DNA of 64,000 nucleotides from Hemerocallis citrina. Taxonomy: Eukaryota > Streptophyta > Magnoliopsida > Asparagales > Asphodelaceae. The stretch spans positions 40,093,825-40,157,824 of the forward strand of contig CM030364.1 of NCBI GenBank assembly GCA_017893485.1. The letters are read 5' to 3'. Below, piece by piece: positions 33,034-44,240 of the stretch; the stretch's first letter is position 1; every line of letters begins with the position of its first letter. The translations under genes were made by a program, and so were the position numbers. The notes under the pieces are model-generated. The model did no database searches and was not told the DNA's origin. It saw only the letters and a program-made list of their open reading frames with translations.

Positions 33034-36000
33034 ATTTCTTTTTCGTGCAAAAACGTTTTGTATACTTCTTTGTGCTAAACTTGTCAATTAACTATGGTCG
33101 CAAAATGATTGCGCACTTACATGGGACGCTTTGGCCTTGACCTAATTAAACTTCTTTTTTTTGGGTATTGTTGTATTTTGAGCAAAAACTTCTACTTTTT
33201 TTTTTTATATTATAATTGACACCCATACTGTGAAAACTGAAAAAGTGATATATTTGATACTGATTCAAAAGTTGTATATTGAATATAATCTTTTCATTAT
33301 TCTAATAAACATAATCCAAGTGCATAACAAAATAATATTCATTTTCTTTCTCTCCAAACCCTTTTCGTCTCAGCATCTTTCCCTCTCCTCTTCACTTCGT
33401 GGCTCCCCTCCTCCCTCCTTGCATTTGAGGTTAAGTGCGCCGCCATTGCCTGTTCCAAGCTTCTGGGGCTTCGTGCCCCCTGAGGTTTCTGCAGTTTTTC
33501 GTGCCTCCGGATCTCCCTCCATCTGAGCTCTTACGTGGGTCATCGCAGGTACAGGCGCCCTTGTTCCCTTACCGATTGCCTTTCTTGCCGTGGATCTGTA
33601 AGTATTCTCTTGATCTTAGCTTGCGTTTGTTTATTTATTACTTTGTTTTGCTTCCTCTCAGCGCCTTCGGCTCCATTTGAGTCGTCCTTTGAGATTTGAG
33701 TTTTTCTCTTCTTTAACCTGGTGGAGTTCTTTACTCCCCCTTGTAGCCTCTTCTCCGGCTTGTATTATTTTTTACCCTAATTTAAGTGGTGGTCTTCGAC
33801 CACCCCGATCTCTCTTACACCCCCCGCTAGAGTGCTCTAGTCTTTCGGTGGTTCTCTGTATTTTGCGCTCGAGGTAGCGCACCATTTTTTCTCTTCCCCT
33901 CCCCTTCCTCGCCGGTGTCACGGCGGAGTCAACCCTGGTTTAACCCACATCCTTCTCCCTCTTTCTCTCCCTCTCTCAGGGCTCCCCTTCCTAGTGGGCC
34001 TGCTCAGTTGTGGCCCATGGACTTATTGTGGGTGGACGTGGTAAAAAAGAAAAAAAAGAAAATCGTGGCAGATTACCTCTACTCCCCCTCCAAGCATCAG
34101 CACTGTTATGGGCCAACGGTATCGGCCCCTTTTAGGCCTCATCTCGCGAAGGTTCCGCCCGTCTCTTCATCTGCCTCTTCCCGCCCTGGTTCTACTCACT
34201 CTTCATCGCTCCCTCCTCTCTCATCCTCTCGTTCCCATCACCTTCGTCTGGTTTGCTTCCGTTGCTTACAGCAAGGCCACCTCAAGATATCCTGCCCTAA
34301 CAAAATGAAGTGCATCTTCTGCCTTAAGTCCGGTCATGCTAAGCACCGTTGCTTTGCTCTCCAAAAGATTCTAGGGCTTCCGAGGGGAGCGCCTATTTCA
34401 GACCAAGTTATTGACGCAGTAGATCTCTCTGCGCTTCGTAGTAAGCTGCCTTCCTCTAAACCGAGCAACTCTCAGAAGCAGCGCGATCCCTCTATCCCTC
34501 CGCTGCTTCCCACCCCCTCCCAGGACCTTCGTGTCACTGATAGTCTCCTCCCCTCCCCTCCTACCTCGTTAGCTCCTCCCATTACCTCAACCAAGCAAGC
34601 TGTCACCCAGGTCTTCCTCCCGAAATCTGAGTTGACGGATTGACCGAAGTTCTTTGGCACCTATGGAGCCATTTCTTTCTCTGGGGGAGCTGTGCCTTTC
34701 TTCACCCTCAACTCCTTTTTAAGCAACTTTTGTAACGTGAAGGACTGGGATTGGGTTCTCTACAATTGCTCCAATGGGGACATGGTGATTCATTGTCCTT
34801 CACCTAAGATTTTGGAGGATCTCATTGCGAGTCTGCCTCTGGGCATTGGTGCCATCTCGCTCTCCGTTCGACGGTGGGTGCAGATCCCACCCTAGTCGCA
34901 GGAGCTCGACTCTTCCTCCTCAAAGGTTTCCCTCGTTGGCCTTCCCCCTTTCTGTGACTCTCTCCGTTTGGTTGGAGATATGGCCAAATGCATTAGGGAG
35001 GTTGTGAGTATTTCTTCTAAGGCGAGATTAGCCTCTGGCAGCTTGCAAGTTGAGGCATTGTTTTGCTGCCTCAACCGCTCTCCCCGCATTGAGGCGTTCT
35101 GTTTATCTGACGGTTTATCATCCTTCACCGTCTCGGTTCATTACCACAGCCCTATCTCCGGTAGTGAGTTCCCTCCTCTTCCCCGCCCTGGTCCATCTGA
35201 AGCTTCCTTCGGTTCTGAACTCTCCGCTCCTTTTCATCCTGGGGGTGAATCCTCTTCTAAGCCTAAGTATTCTACGGTGAAAGTGAGTCGTTCTGGTGCT
35301 CCTCGTACCAAATTCTCTTTCCACAACAAGCCTGCAGCTTCTTCTTCTACTCCTAAGATTTCTCCGTCTAAGGCGCCAAATCTAGTTTGGATCAACCCAG
35401 ACATTCAGGCTGCGAAGGCTTCTCCTTCTGCTCCCGCTTCGGCTTCTCTTCGGCCAGCTAATGCCCTACTGCCTCCTCCTAAGGCTCCTATACCTGATCG
35501 GCTTTCTACTCCTTCTAAGTCTAAGGTGCACTCCCTTAAATCTAAGAGTTTTGAGTCCTCCTCTCACTGGCCTGCTTGGGAAGTCAACCCAAACTTTGCG
35601 TCGGATTGGGAGCAATTCCAACAGATTGCCCACTTCCCCACTCCGAAAAAATCCGACCCAGCTTTGTCTCCATCCAAACTCAAGCAATCTTCGTCCCTTA
35701 AGGAGTCTGCTTGGACAGACCAGGACACCCTTCTGCTTGAAGAGGAAGCGGAGCTTGCGCATGAGAGCCAGGACAAACAGGTATTTTTTATTTCTGTTTC
35801 TAAGCTTTCCCCAAATGGTTTTCATCTAGTGGCGGTTTGCATTTTCAAGCTTTTTATTTCGAATTTCTTGTGTCATGCTATTAATAGTCCGAATTTTCGT
35901 TCGATCGATCTTAGGGCCCTCCCGTTCGGGCCTTCGTTCCGCGGCTGGATTTCTCCGTCCCTCGCGACGAGGGCCCGACATTTTCTGGAGGCCTCTCCTC

Positions 36001-39000
36001 CCTTCCTCTTCTCCCGTTCTGATCTTTCCTCCTTTGATCCATCTGGGTTTGTTAAATCGCTTGTTGACTCTAGCTTGGCTAGCCTTTCGTGCGCCTCGCC
36101 TTCACCTGCCTCTTCCTAGCAGGAGGCGGAGCGCACTGATTCAGAGTTCGTGTCTCCACCCCATGGCTTCATTAGATCAAGTGCGCGTCTTAGAGCTAAA
36201 AAATCTCTGTTATCCAATGTAGACTTCCGCCCTGATTGTACCTTCCCTGCCATGAGTGGCAAGTAGTCTCTGTCCTCGTCTCAACTGCCCATGACTCATC
36301 ACAACCAGTTAGGTTCTATTTACTTCCCCATCTTCGATTCCCACTCTAATAGTGAAATTGCTGGCATGGCACATGAATTGGGCTTTCTGATTGACCCTTC
36401 TGAATCCCCTAGACTTTCTTCCCTTAGGAGGCAGGAACGCCTTAGAGTCCTGGAGCACTTTCACTCCCATGATTAGTGTGTCCTGGAACATCCGCGGTCT
36501 TAATTGCCCCTCCAAGCAAAGGGCGGTTCATGACCTTATCTCCTCTTCTCGATGCGATCTTATCTCTATTCAAGAATCCAAACTGGAATCGCCATCTCAT
36601 TCTACCTTGCATTCTTTAGGTGGATCCATGATCACTAAATGGATATCTCTCGACGCTATAGGCTCGAGGGGAGGTATCCTTTTCGGTTTCAAAGAATCGA
36701 ATTTCTCTCTAATTACAGTGTCTCGGCTTGAATTCTTTCTTATCGTCCAACTTCAATGGATGAATTTCAATTGTTCCCTCACCGTTATTTTGGTGTGTGG
36801 CCCATCCACTTCGGAGAGAAGGCCTGCTTTCTGGACCAAATTTCTCTTCTTGCAGCATTACTCCAGCGACCTATGCATATTTTGTGGTGATTTCAACGTG
36901 ACTCGTTTTGTCTCTGAAAGGTCGAATCCGGCCTCCTCTAATACCCAATCTTGTCTCTTCAACGATTGCATCCATGATTTGCAATTGACCGAATTACCTT
37001 TATCTGGTAGATCTTTCACCTGGTCCAACCAATGCTTCCCCCCTGACTTTCGCTAAACTGGATAGGTTCCTGGTATCGCAACCATGGATCTCCCGCTTCC
37101 ACCGCTCCTTCTCCGAGGCCCTCCCCAACCCCTCGTCCGATCACGTGCCTATTGCGCTTTGCTCTAACTTTCATTTCAATCATCTCCATAAGTTTCGATT
37201 TGAAAAATTCTGGTTATAAGACCAGCTCTTCATCAACCTTGTGGTGGAATGCCTGGCCTCAGCCTCCGGTTCATCCGGGCTGGGCAGCATCCTCCTAAAA
37301 CTCCATGCTATCAGGCACGGCTGCAAAATATGGCGTTCCGAGAGACAATCCAACACTAATTTCCTTTAAAATTTTCTTCTTCAATCTATCGAGTCCATTG
37401 ATAAGCTGGAAGAATTGGGTCCCTTGCCGGAATTTTTTCATTCGGAACGTCGTTCCTGCAAGCAAGATTATGCCAACATTCTCCATCAGGACCATATTAA
37501 ATGGGCGCAAAGAGCTCGTGTTAATTGGATGAAAGAAGGAGATGCCAACACTGCCTTCTTTCATAATTTTGCCTCTCATAGGCAACACTGCAACCGAATC
37601 TCCTCGATTTCGGTTCAAGGGGTTGATCTTTCCTCTGATGAGGAGATCCACCGTGAATTCCTTTCTTTCTATAAAAACCTTATTCGGTCATCGAAACCTC
37701 GCTCTATTGAGCTAGATTGGTTCCAACTCTATGGTAACCAACATCACGATCTTTCCTCTGTTGAGGCTCCTTTCTCTATGGAAGAAATTAAATCGGCGGT
37801 TTTCGCTTTAAAAAGTGACTCGGCGCCGGGGCCCGATGGCTTCCCCGCTTTCTTCTTTCAAAAATTTTGGGACTGGCTTAAGGACGATCTCTTCAAAATG
37901 TTTCAAGAACTCCATCAGGGATTTTTTTCCTTCGATCACATCAATTATGCGCACATTGTGCTCATCCCCAAGTTAGCGGGAGCGAACTTGTTGACCAACT
38001 TCAGGCCTATCAGTCTGATCAACACCTCTTTCAAAATCATTATGAAAGTCCTTTCGACAAGACTGAGTTTGATCATTTCCCCCCTGATTGATTTTGCCCA
38101 ATCAGGGTTCATCAAGGACCTCTGTATCCTAGACAGTGTGGCTTCGGCCCAGGAGATCTTCTCTCATTGCCATAGATCTCGCTCCGAAGGCATTCTCCTC
38201 AAACTTGATTTCCAAAAAGCGTATGATAACGTTAACTGGGACTTCCTTCTGGACATTCTCATCTTCCGTGGGTTTGGTCCCAAATGGATCGTTTGGATTA
38301 AATCCAGCTTGTACTCTGGTACTTCCTCGTTCTTTCTCAATGGATCGGAAGATCACAAGTTCAAAATTAAATGTGGCCTCCGTCAAGGAGACCCCCTCTC
38401 CTCTCTTCTCTTTTCCCTGGTAGCCGACGTTTTTAGCAAACTTCTTAAGCATGCTTGGACCTCGCAATTGATCGAGGGTCTCGGTCACTCTCCCTTCTTT
38501 GAGGGAGTGCTTAACCTGCAATACACAGACAACACTATTATTTTCACTAAACCTAACACCCATTCCATGTGTAATCTTAAACTTCTCCTCTACTGCTTCG
38601 AGTTGGCCTCAGGTCTTTCTATCAATTTCCAAAAATCTTCCGTTCTCTGGTTGGGAGGTGAACCCAACCGCCAGCTCGAGGTCTCCAATTTCTTTGATTG
38701 CCCTATAGCTTCTTTTCCGATATCTTACTTAGGCGTTCCCCTCCGTTGGGGCAAACTGCATAGAGCGGACTGGTTCCCACTTATTGACAGAGTGGAAGCC
38801 AGGCTCAATGTTTGGGCTGGCAAGTGTCTATCCCGAGGTGGCAGATTGATCCTTATTAACTCAGTGTTGTTGGCCATGCCACATTACTTGATGTCTTTTT
38901 ACTTTATCCCCTCCTGGGTTATCAAGAGGATAGACCAAATCAGAAGTAACTTTTTCTAGTCTGGGTCCCCTTCTTTTAAACCGGGCTCTCACCTTAGCCA

Positions 39001-42000
39001 TTGGAAAATGGTGTGTACTTCCAAAGCGGAAGGAGGCCTTGGTGTACTGGATCTCAGGGACCACAACCTTGCCCTCTTGGGTAAATGGTTGTGGAGAATT
39101 CATCATCTCAACCACCTTCCTTGGATTCAGTGCATTAAGGTATCGATCTCCTACCAGCTCTTGGTGGGAGTTTCCCCTTATAGTTTACCGTCTTGCCTCC
39201 CCTTTCTGGAAAGGTGTTTGGAAGGCTACCCCGGCCTTCCGTTGCAGTATTTCTCGTACCTGCGCGGACGGGTCCAGAGCTAGACTTTGGTCTGACCTTT
39301 GGATCGGTAACATCACTCTTTCCTCTGCGTTTCCCTCCTTATTTCAACTGGCGGTCTACCCATCAACTTCAATTGCAGAATCTTTCACCATGACGGGTGA
39401 CCACAGGCAGTGGGTTATTCCCTTCGCGATTGATCTTCCCCCCTCTCTCGTTAATGATTTCAATGATCTCATCTCTACCCTCAACAACTTTGAGTGGAAG
39501 CCTGCTGAGGGGATTGCTTGGCATTGGTCTGCTTCCGGTACTTTTTCTGTAAATTCCTTTTACGTCTTTCTTAACTCTCGGGGCATTCAATCGCCGACTG
39601 CTAGTTTTGTTTGGGACTCTTGCGTGCCCCTCAAGGTGAAAATCACCTCGTGGCTTGCGTTCAACAACAAGTTACTTACTGTTGAAAATCTTAATAAAAG
39701 GAACTTAGCGTGAGGGCAGCTTTGCCCTTTTTGTGCACATCATTCGGAAGATGTTAATCATCTCTTTATTCAATACCCGATCATTATCCCGTTATGGAAG
39801 ATTTGCACTCTGGCATGGGACACTGGCTCGATCCCCCCTTCTTTAGCCTCCTGTTGGTCCTTTAAGACGTCGATTGCCTCTTTTCAAAGTGCATGGATCT
39901 TATCGGTTCAAATTATCATTTGGGTAATTTGGAAGGAAAGGAACAAGAGGTTATTCCAGCACAGCTGTTCCCCAATGTCTGCGCTCATAGATAGATTCTT
40001 ATTCCTGTTTAAGCTTTGGGTCTCGGGTTCGAACTCTAGAGCCATTAACCCTCTTGCTCATCAAAGATTAGATGACTCTTATTGTTGTCTTAGCAATCTT
40101 CAGGCTTTAATACCGCTTTTTTAACTATTTTAGGGCTTACCCTGTTTTTTCCTTCTTTTTCTCTTTATTGCAGGACTAAGCCCTCCCAACGGGAGATGAT
40201 GGTACCCTGGTCTTTTGAGATGTACCTTCTAACTACTATCTTTTGGAGGTGCTATTTTTTGAGCTCGGTTGGGAACTTATCGTCTTCTCATCTCCCCCTT
40301 ACTCAACCTTACTTTGTATGGTATAACTGATTATAAGGCTGACTGTTGCTATGTTTCCTATGAATTGTTCTTACATACTCTCTTTGGATGCTCTGAGGCA
40401 TCTGTGGATTATGCCTTTGAGCTGTTTGCACTAGAAGCTACTTTTGCTACTTGATTTTAGCGCTTTTAGTTTGGTACCTCTACTTGTTTGTAATAGAAGT
40501 TATTAGCGCTACTTGCTCTTATCTATACATAGGCCTTTATTATGCTTTCTTCTTTCTTTATGATTTTGATCCCTTATTACAATCCTTTTTGGAACCTGGG
40601 GTTTTAATGGCTGCGCAGCTGCTTGAGGGTGATCTTTGCATATCGTTCTCATTTGTAGCATCTTATGAGTAGATGGTTTCAAGCCGTTTTTTGGTGGTTG
40701 GCTTCAGCCTCTGGCCCTTTTCTTTGTATTGTGTGTTCGGTGTTTTCTGTGATCTGGATTGATACTTGTTGTTCGTTTATTACGACATTCATGGTTGGGG
40801 CTGCTTGGGCTTCCCCCTGGTGGTACAGTTGTTTGACATCTTTTCTCTCTCGAGTGCATTTGGGTATCCTGACCCCTTTCCGAGCTTAAATTGCTCCTAC
40901 GCTTAGCCGGCGCTCTTTTCTCTCATAGGCGTGGTCGTATCGGTAGGGTGGGTTCAGCTCCGGTTGCTTGCCCTCCCTCAGTCGACTGTACCTTTTGGAG
41001 GCTGCTTAGCGTGCTGAGCGCTCAGCGTGATGGGTGTTCCTTCGGACTGCACAGCTCCACCGGTGTTCTCATCGCAGCAGGTCTTCTTTTCGGACGTGTT
41101 TGGGTACCACTTTTCTACGACCAGGAGCCAGAGATGCACTTGATTTCCCTCCCCCTTCCAGTTGCTTGGCCTTCCTCGTGGCCACTTTGGATCGTCACCT
41201 GTGCGTCTCTTCTGCGGACTGTTCTCCCGGCGTTGCCCCCTTTTTTTTCCTTTGTCACCGTTTGTAATCCTCGTTTGGTTGCCCTCTAGGGGTTGAGTTA
41301 TTCCTGTTGGGTGTCTTTGGTGTGTTTGATTTTACGTCTTGTAAAATTGTACGATTATTTTCTTATTAATATATTTTTTGTTGATGGCTGGAGTCGCAAG
41401 ACTCTATCCGATTGATCAAAAAAATATTAAGTGTTTTCCCGTCCAAAATGGTATTTTGATAAAGAAGTTTTAGCCGGCGAAGAGTTTAAAGTTAATTTGC
41501 AACGTATTATGAAAAAAAAAAAAATTTGATGGAGGTATTATGAAAAATAAAATGATCAAATAAAGGTTTCAACAAAAATTTTGCATTACGAGTCTCCTAA
41601 ACTATATTCAATTATTAATGATGAAATGAGTCTCTCTATGATTGAGGTGTGTGTTTTCAATAAAACTTCAATGATTGAGCATGTTCAAGACAAGAGAAAA
41701 TCAACAAACTGTATTAGAATTTTATATGTACTAGGTTTGCCCGTTGACACGTGCCTACGGCACGTCTTCGGAACGGTGCACCTTGTTTGATCATATAAAA
41801 TAGTTTTGAAGGTCCAACAAATTGATTGAAGTAGCAAACATATTATATGAGAAACTTTTGGTGGTCCAGAAAAAATAATATAATATAATTTTTTTGATTT
41901 TTTTAATTTTTTTGTTTTTTAATTTTTTATTTAAATTTTTTTTTTAAATTTTTTATTCTCTTAGTTTTTTGAATAGAAGAGGGAGGAAGAGAGAGAGGAA

Positions 42001-42837
42001 AAAAAAATTATTAAATAAATATAGGAGTTGTTTTGGGTAGGAAATTTGAATTTGAGTTTTGGGGAGAAAATATGTTTTGTGAGGTTAGATCTGGACCTTT
42101 GATTTTTGGGAGAATTGAAGGAGAGCCACTTGATAACTTTCTTTGTGTTTTATTATATAGATGTTTCTTGGTCTGTACTTAAATTTCTTCTCTAACTTTT
42201 GTTTTTTGAAAAGTTGTATCTATCGATCAACTGCGATAAACAATCAATTTTTCTAACAACGAAGTATTATAATATTACATATAAAATAAGATGGTTTTTT
42301 CGTAAGATAAATATATTATTGCATGAAACCATGATGAATAGTGCAAATCGCATAGATTACTAATCTAATTTTAAATTTCTTGTTGTTAATGAAGAAAATC
42401 GTACCAATTTCCATTCATATGTCATAAACATTAATTATGAAAATTACAACGAAGTTGCTCAGTATTTGCTGGCCAACTTAAGCAGCAAAGTTGGAACTAA
42501 ATTAGATCGCCATTTTTTTTAACTTTAAAAACATCGCCATGTCCTGTCTACGTACCTTGCTGAAATTAGATAAAAATTTGTGGAAAATGTATGTTGATGC
42601 AGCCGATGCAGTGGTCTCAACTGGGTTATCATCCTTGGGCTATTACTATATCAATTTAGGTTAGTTGAAGTTAATAACCTTCAACTCTGAAGTAATTCTA
42701 TCTTTTTTCCTATTTTACTTTATCTAATTAAATTATTATTATCATTAACTATGTTGCTAATCTTGTTATTTTCTTGTTAATTAATTTCCAAATGTATATC
42801 AGATGATTGTTGGGGTGAAGTCGACAGAGATTCGCAG
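28559..42837 (+). CDS. GH27 alpha-galactosidase gene, first four exons only
   Basis: Four exons (28,559-28,719; 32,076-32,134; 42,603-42,659; 42,803-42,837) with canonical GT-AG borders and matching phases give 104 codons without a stop. The product starts with a signal peptide and continues into the first beta-alpha units of a GH27 barrel: [39 protein letters not shown] and [14 protein letters not shown]. Plant GH27 enzymes release terminal alpha-galactose from raffinose-type sugars and galactomannans, in vacuole or wall (family knowledge). Exons 3 and 4 keep the DDCW substrate-site residues; exon 2 has WISWN where most members have WNSWN. Family members run to about 360-420 residues, and the rest was not found by eye up to 64,000. 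Whether the gene is intact with giant introns or truncated is open. Confidence 0.85.
28738..31936 (-). mobile_element. 5'-truncated L1-type LINE in intron 1, antisense
   Basis: The element lies between near-identical 15-bp copies TACTCACCTTTGCTG (28,723) and TACTCACCATTGCTG (31,937). It ends (minus strand) in a short A-rich tail beside the first copy. It is cut inside the endonuclease domain, as expected from incomplete reverse transcription. Confidence 0.95.
28882..31936 (-). pseudogene. LINE ORF2 remnant: endonuclease end, RT, zf-RVT
   Basis: The reading starts at the endonuclease end ([12 protein letters not shown]), goes through a linker and an RT with [13 protein letters not shown] residues, [11 protein letters not shown] and the catalytic [10 protein letters not shown]. 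It ends in a zinc-binding reverse transcriptase C-terminus ([18 protein letters not shown]). Stops or shifts occur near 31,550, 31,240, 31,025 and 29,600, and there is a run of about 11 C at 29,875. The YADD is intact but the frame is not. Confidence 0.9.
32076..32134 (+). CDS. Alpha-galactosidase exon 2
   Basis: After TATAG the exon completes a glycine codon and reads [19 protein letters not shown], ending ACAG|GTTCGG in phase 1. The cysteine and the (I/V)RETAD pattern across the junction are conserved in plant GH27. Confidence 0.85.
32150..32412 (+). other. Unassigned intron 2 sequence, possibly a LINE 3' end
   Basis: The end (TTTCGTTAATTTCTCTTTAA) resembles the 3' end of the LINE-like relic at 59,880-59,945. 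No coding sequence is seen. The assignment is weak. Confidence 0.3.
32430..32741 (+). mobile_element. Small non-autonomous Helitron
   Basis: It starts TCTCTACTACTATAATGGG between A and T and ends TATAATACTAG followed by T. A perfect 9-bp-stem palindrome (CACGTGCACGTGTGCACGTG) sits 7 bases before the terminal CTAG, as Helitron replication requires. A second perfect hairpin (AACCCGTGC, loop AAC, GCACGGGTT) is near 32,480. It has no coding capacity. Confidence 0.8.
32744..32771 (+). repeat. Second copy of a 28-bp word flanking the Helitron
   Basis: AATGAAGCGATGACATAGTC begins this stretch and also the one at 32,383-32,410; the two differ at one of 28 positions. They bracket the Helitron. Confidence 0.9.
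32772..33030. repeat. Two (TA)n tracts bracketing a MITE
   Basis: About 44 bp of TA repeats lie on each side of the MITE at 32,816-32,987. Confidence 0.95.
32816..32987. mobile_element. 172-bp MITE with 50-bp perfect inverted repeats
   Basis: The first 50 bases (from GGGTAAAAGGGATATGAGCA) are exactly the reverse complement of the last 50. The arms contain an inner palindrome CTCATTTAGTAAATGAG. The element is embedded in (TA)n, so the target duplication is TA or cannot be told. It has no coding region. Confidence 0.88.
33031..33339. other. AT-rich intron 2 sequence
   Basis: No gene, hairpin or known repeat is recognised between the (TA)n tract and the C/T-rich start of the LINE. Confidence 0.4.
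33915..36119 (+). pseudogene. LINE ORF1, nucleic-acid-binding protein, broken
   Basis: The first open part (33,915-34,643) is basic and S/P-rich, with two CX2CX4HX4C knuckles, [14 protein letters not shown] and [14 protein letters not shown]. After a stop at 34,641 the reading continues with [17 protein letters not shown] (DUF4283-like), another stop near 34,893 and a P/S-rich tail to 36,119. In plant L1 elements this protein coats the RNA. Confidence 0.82.
36469..40123 (+). pseudogene. LINE ORF2: endonuclease, RT (catalytic site changed), zf-RVT
   Basis: ATG at 36,469 starts [12 protein letters not shown], an apurinic-type endonuclease with IQESKLE and [10 protein letters not shown] shift near 37,045 breaks it before [10 protein letters not shown] (37,415-38,959) has [29 protein letters not shown] and [10 protein letters not shown], but the active site reads [10 protein letters not shown] where the family has YADD, so the enzyme would be inactive. 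A TAG near 38,957 stands for a usual tryptophan. The zinc-binding end ([15 protein letters not shown]) follows after another stop near 39,712. Confidence 0.9.
40124..41425 (+). other. LINE 3' untranslated region
   Basis: T-rich sequence with several short open frames and no recognisable domain runs from the ORF2 stop to the A-run. I treat it as the 3' UTR, which is long (1.3 kb). Confidence 0.55.
41426..41730. other. Intron 2 sequence between LINE and Helitron
   Basis: AT-rich with a run of about 14 A near 41,515. No gene or element is recognised. Confidence 0.4.
41731..42161 (-). mobile_element. Small non-autonomous Helitron, reverse orientation
   Basis: On the minus strand it begins TCTATATAATAAAACAC (from 42,161) and ends AAACCTAG followed by T (41,731). 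A hairpin ACGTGCCGTAGGCACGT lies about 16 bases before the CTAG. These are the Helitron end rules. Inside is a T-rich low-complexity stretch (41,890-41,960) and no gene. Confidence 0.75.
42162..42602. other. End of intron 2
   Basis: AT-rich intron sequence ending GTTGATGCAG at exon 3. Nothing else is recognised. Confidence 0.5.
42603..42659 (+). CDS. Alpha-galactosidase exon 3
   Basis: The exon reads [18 protein letters not shown], the first helix and second strand of the GH27 barrel. It is bordered by GATGCAG and TTTAG|GTTAG. Phases match exons 2 and 4. Confidence 0.88.
   Translation, partial: PMQWSQLGYHPWAITISI
42803..42837 (+). CDS. Alpha-galactosidase exon 4
   Basis: The exon reads [12 protein letters not shown] between ATATCAG and CAG|GTATAT. 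The paired aspartates and the cysteine line the sugar pocket in GH27 enzymes. Intron 3 before it is 143 bp. Confidence 0.88.
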
Positions 42838-43642
42838 GTATATAAATTCTTAAACACATGTTTTATATTATCTTAATTACTCTCGTATCCTCATGCCAAA
42901 TGGTATCAATGTAGATGAATTCAGTTTGTTATATCATCTTTTACCGTATACTTTTACACGGATAAGTATATATGGTAACCGTTATTAGACTGAACCTTCA
43001 CAAATCCTAGTTCATGTGGAAAACATGCATGACTTGGAATCATGAAGAGGCCGGGATGATTCTTCTTGACAAATTGGCTTTCCCGATCGATCTCCACCTC
43101 CTTCTTCCTTCTCTTTTCTAACTGTGACGGCTTGCTTTTGAAGAAAGCTTAGCTACAAGATGAATATCAAGCTGTAATTCTTTTTGTATATTTTGCTTAT
43201 TACAAAGCGCTTGCACACATTTTATCTCCGTTTAATACTTTTTATTTGGATCTTTTGTTTTTTCAGATCCTGTGTAGTCACTAGCTTGGACTGTAAAATT
43301 TTTGAACCAAGGCAAATATCCAACCCACAGATTTTTGTAGATCTGTCAGTTGTTTTCCAGTGTGAGGAGTAAAATTGCCTTATTATCAGTTTATCACAGG
43401 GAAACAAATATGTTTTAAAGAAAATTATATAAAAATGGAAGAATAAGCTAATTAATCATGCGAGGTAGACAAATTTCACTACTAAATTAAATGCCATGTG
43501 AAGACATGAACATATATTACGGCCGTCGATTTATGTTTTGGTTAAATCATTTTTGCCGTTCAATTCATTTTAGCTTCAAGGTGGTTGGCACTTGGTACAA
43601 TTGTACAATAACACCCCTAAATTAGGTTTACAATATGATGGG
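42838..43642. other. Sequence after exon 4
   Basis: I looked for the next GH27 exon (residues like FPSGIKALADYVH) and did not find it. The stretch is AT-rich with no recognisable element. It is either intron 4 or the broken end of the gene. Confidence 0.45.
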
Positions 43643-44220
43643 TGTTGCTGCTGATTTTGGTGTGGGAGCAAACAAATGAATTTGTGAATTTTTGGAAAAA
43701 ACAATAAAGCAAACCTGTTGACCTATTGACCTTCACCAATGTGTTGACTGGTTTCTTGCCGCTGCCGTTGACCTGCAAAAAGTGCGAAACACCGGGATGG
43801 ATCCTGGCGACGCACCCTCCGACGCTCTTGTCAGTAATCTGAATGATTATAAAAGAGCTGTAATTGGAAAAGTATTGATTACCTTCTTATGGTGGGGGGA
43901 GAAGAGTTTTTATAGTCGCCTTAGTGATCCGATTCAAGATAAGAACATATCTCTACTGTCCAGTGTGAATGGATAGAAGCGGTTAAGATCACTTCTTAGG
44001 GATAATTATGAATCTGAATTCTTCTTTATTCTTCTGAAATGGTTTGTAACGGGTTGGGACCCGTACCCAGCAAGACAGATCCGTTTATGGGTCATTGTGA
44101 AGAAAGACCTAGTTCCCATTTCAGATCCGTTTGTAGGTGAAATTACTGTTTTACCCCTGAGCTTTAAGATTCGTGTCTGATTTGAACGGTCCCGATTTAA
44201 TCTCATTTTTAGCCATATCA
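43643..44220 (-). repeat. 3' LTR of the Tat-type element
   Basis: Starts TGTTGCTGCTGATTTTGG and ends CATATCA; 578 bp, paired with 56,945-57,524. A short open frame (43,782-43,976) is not a gene: its counterpart in the other LTR is broken. Confidence 0.93.
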
Positions 44221-44240
44221 CGAGCCCCCCACTCCTGGTG
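44221..44240 (-). promoter_or_regulatory. Polypurine tract of the Tat-type element
   Basis: The minus strand reads AGGAGTGGGGGGCTCG directly before the LTR start TGATATGGC. Confidence 0.75.

Larger units (their letters stand above)
33340..41425 (+). mobile_element. Full-length L1-type LINE in intron 2, sense
   Basis: A C/T-rich leader is followed by ORF1 with two zinc knuckles and ORF2 with endonuclease, RT and a zinc-binding end. A long 3' part ends CTTATTAATATATTTTTTG and an A-run at about 41,419. At about 8 kb it is of full plant L1 size. No certain target duplication was found. Frame breaks make it inactive. Confidence 0.88.

Noticed and set aside
34892..35829. Minus-strand and alternate frames up to 122 codons
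   Set aside because: Shadows of the P/S-rich tail of LINE ORF1.
43260..43400. Possible further alpha-galactosidase exon after a TTTTTTCAG
   Set aside because: The translation does not match the GH27 residues expected after RDSQ and contains an early stop.
43782..43976. 64-codon frame in the left Tat LTR
   Set aside because: The matching frame in the right LTR is disrupted, and LTRs rarely code.
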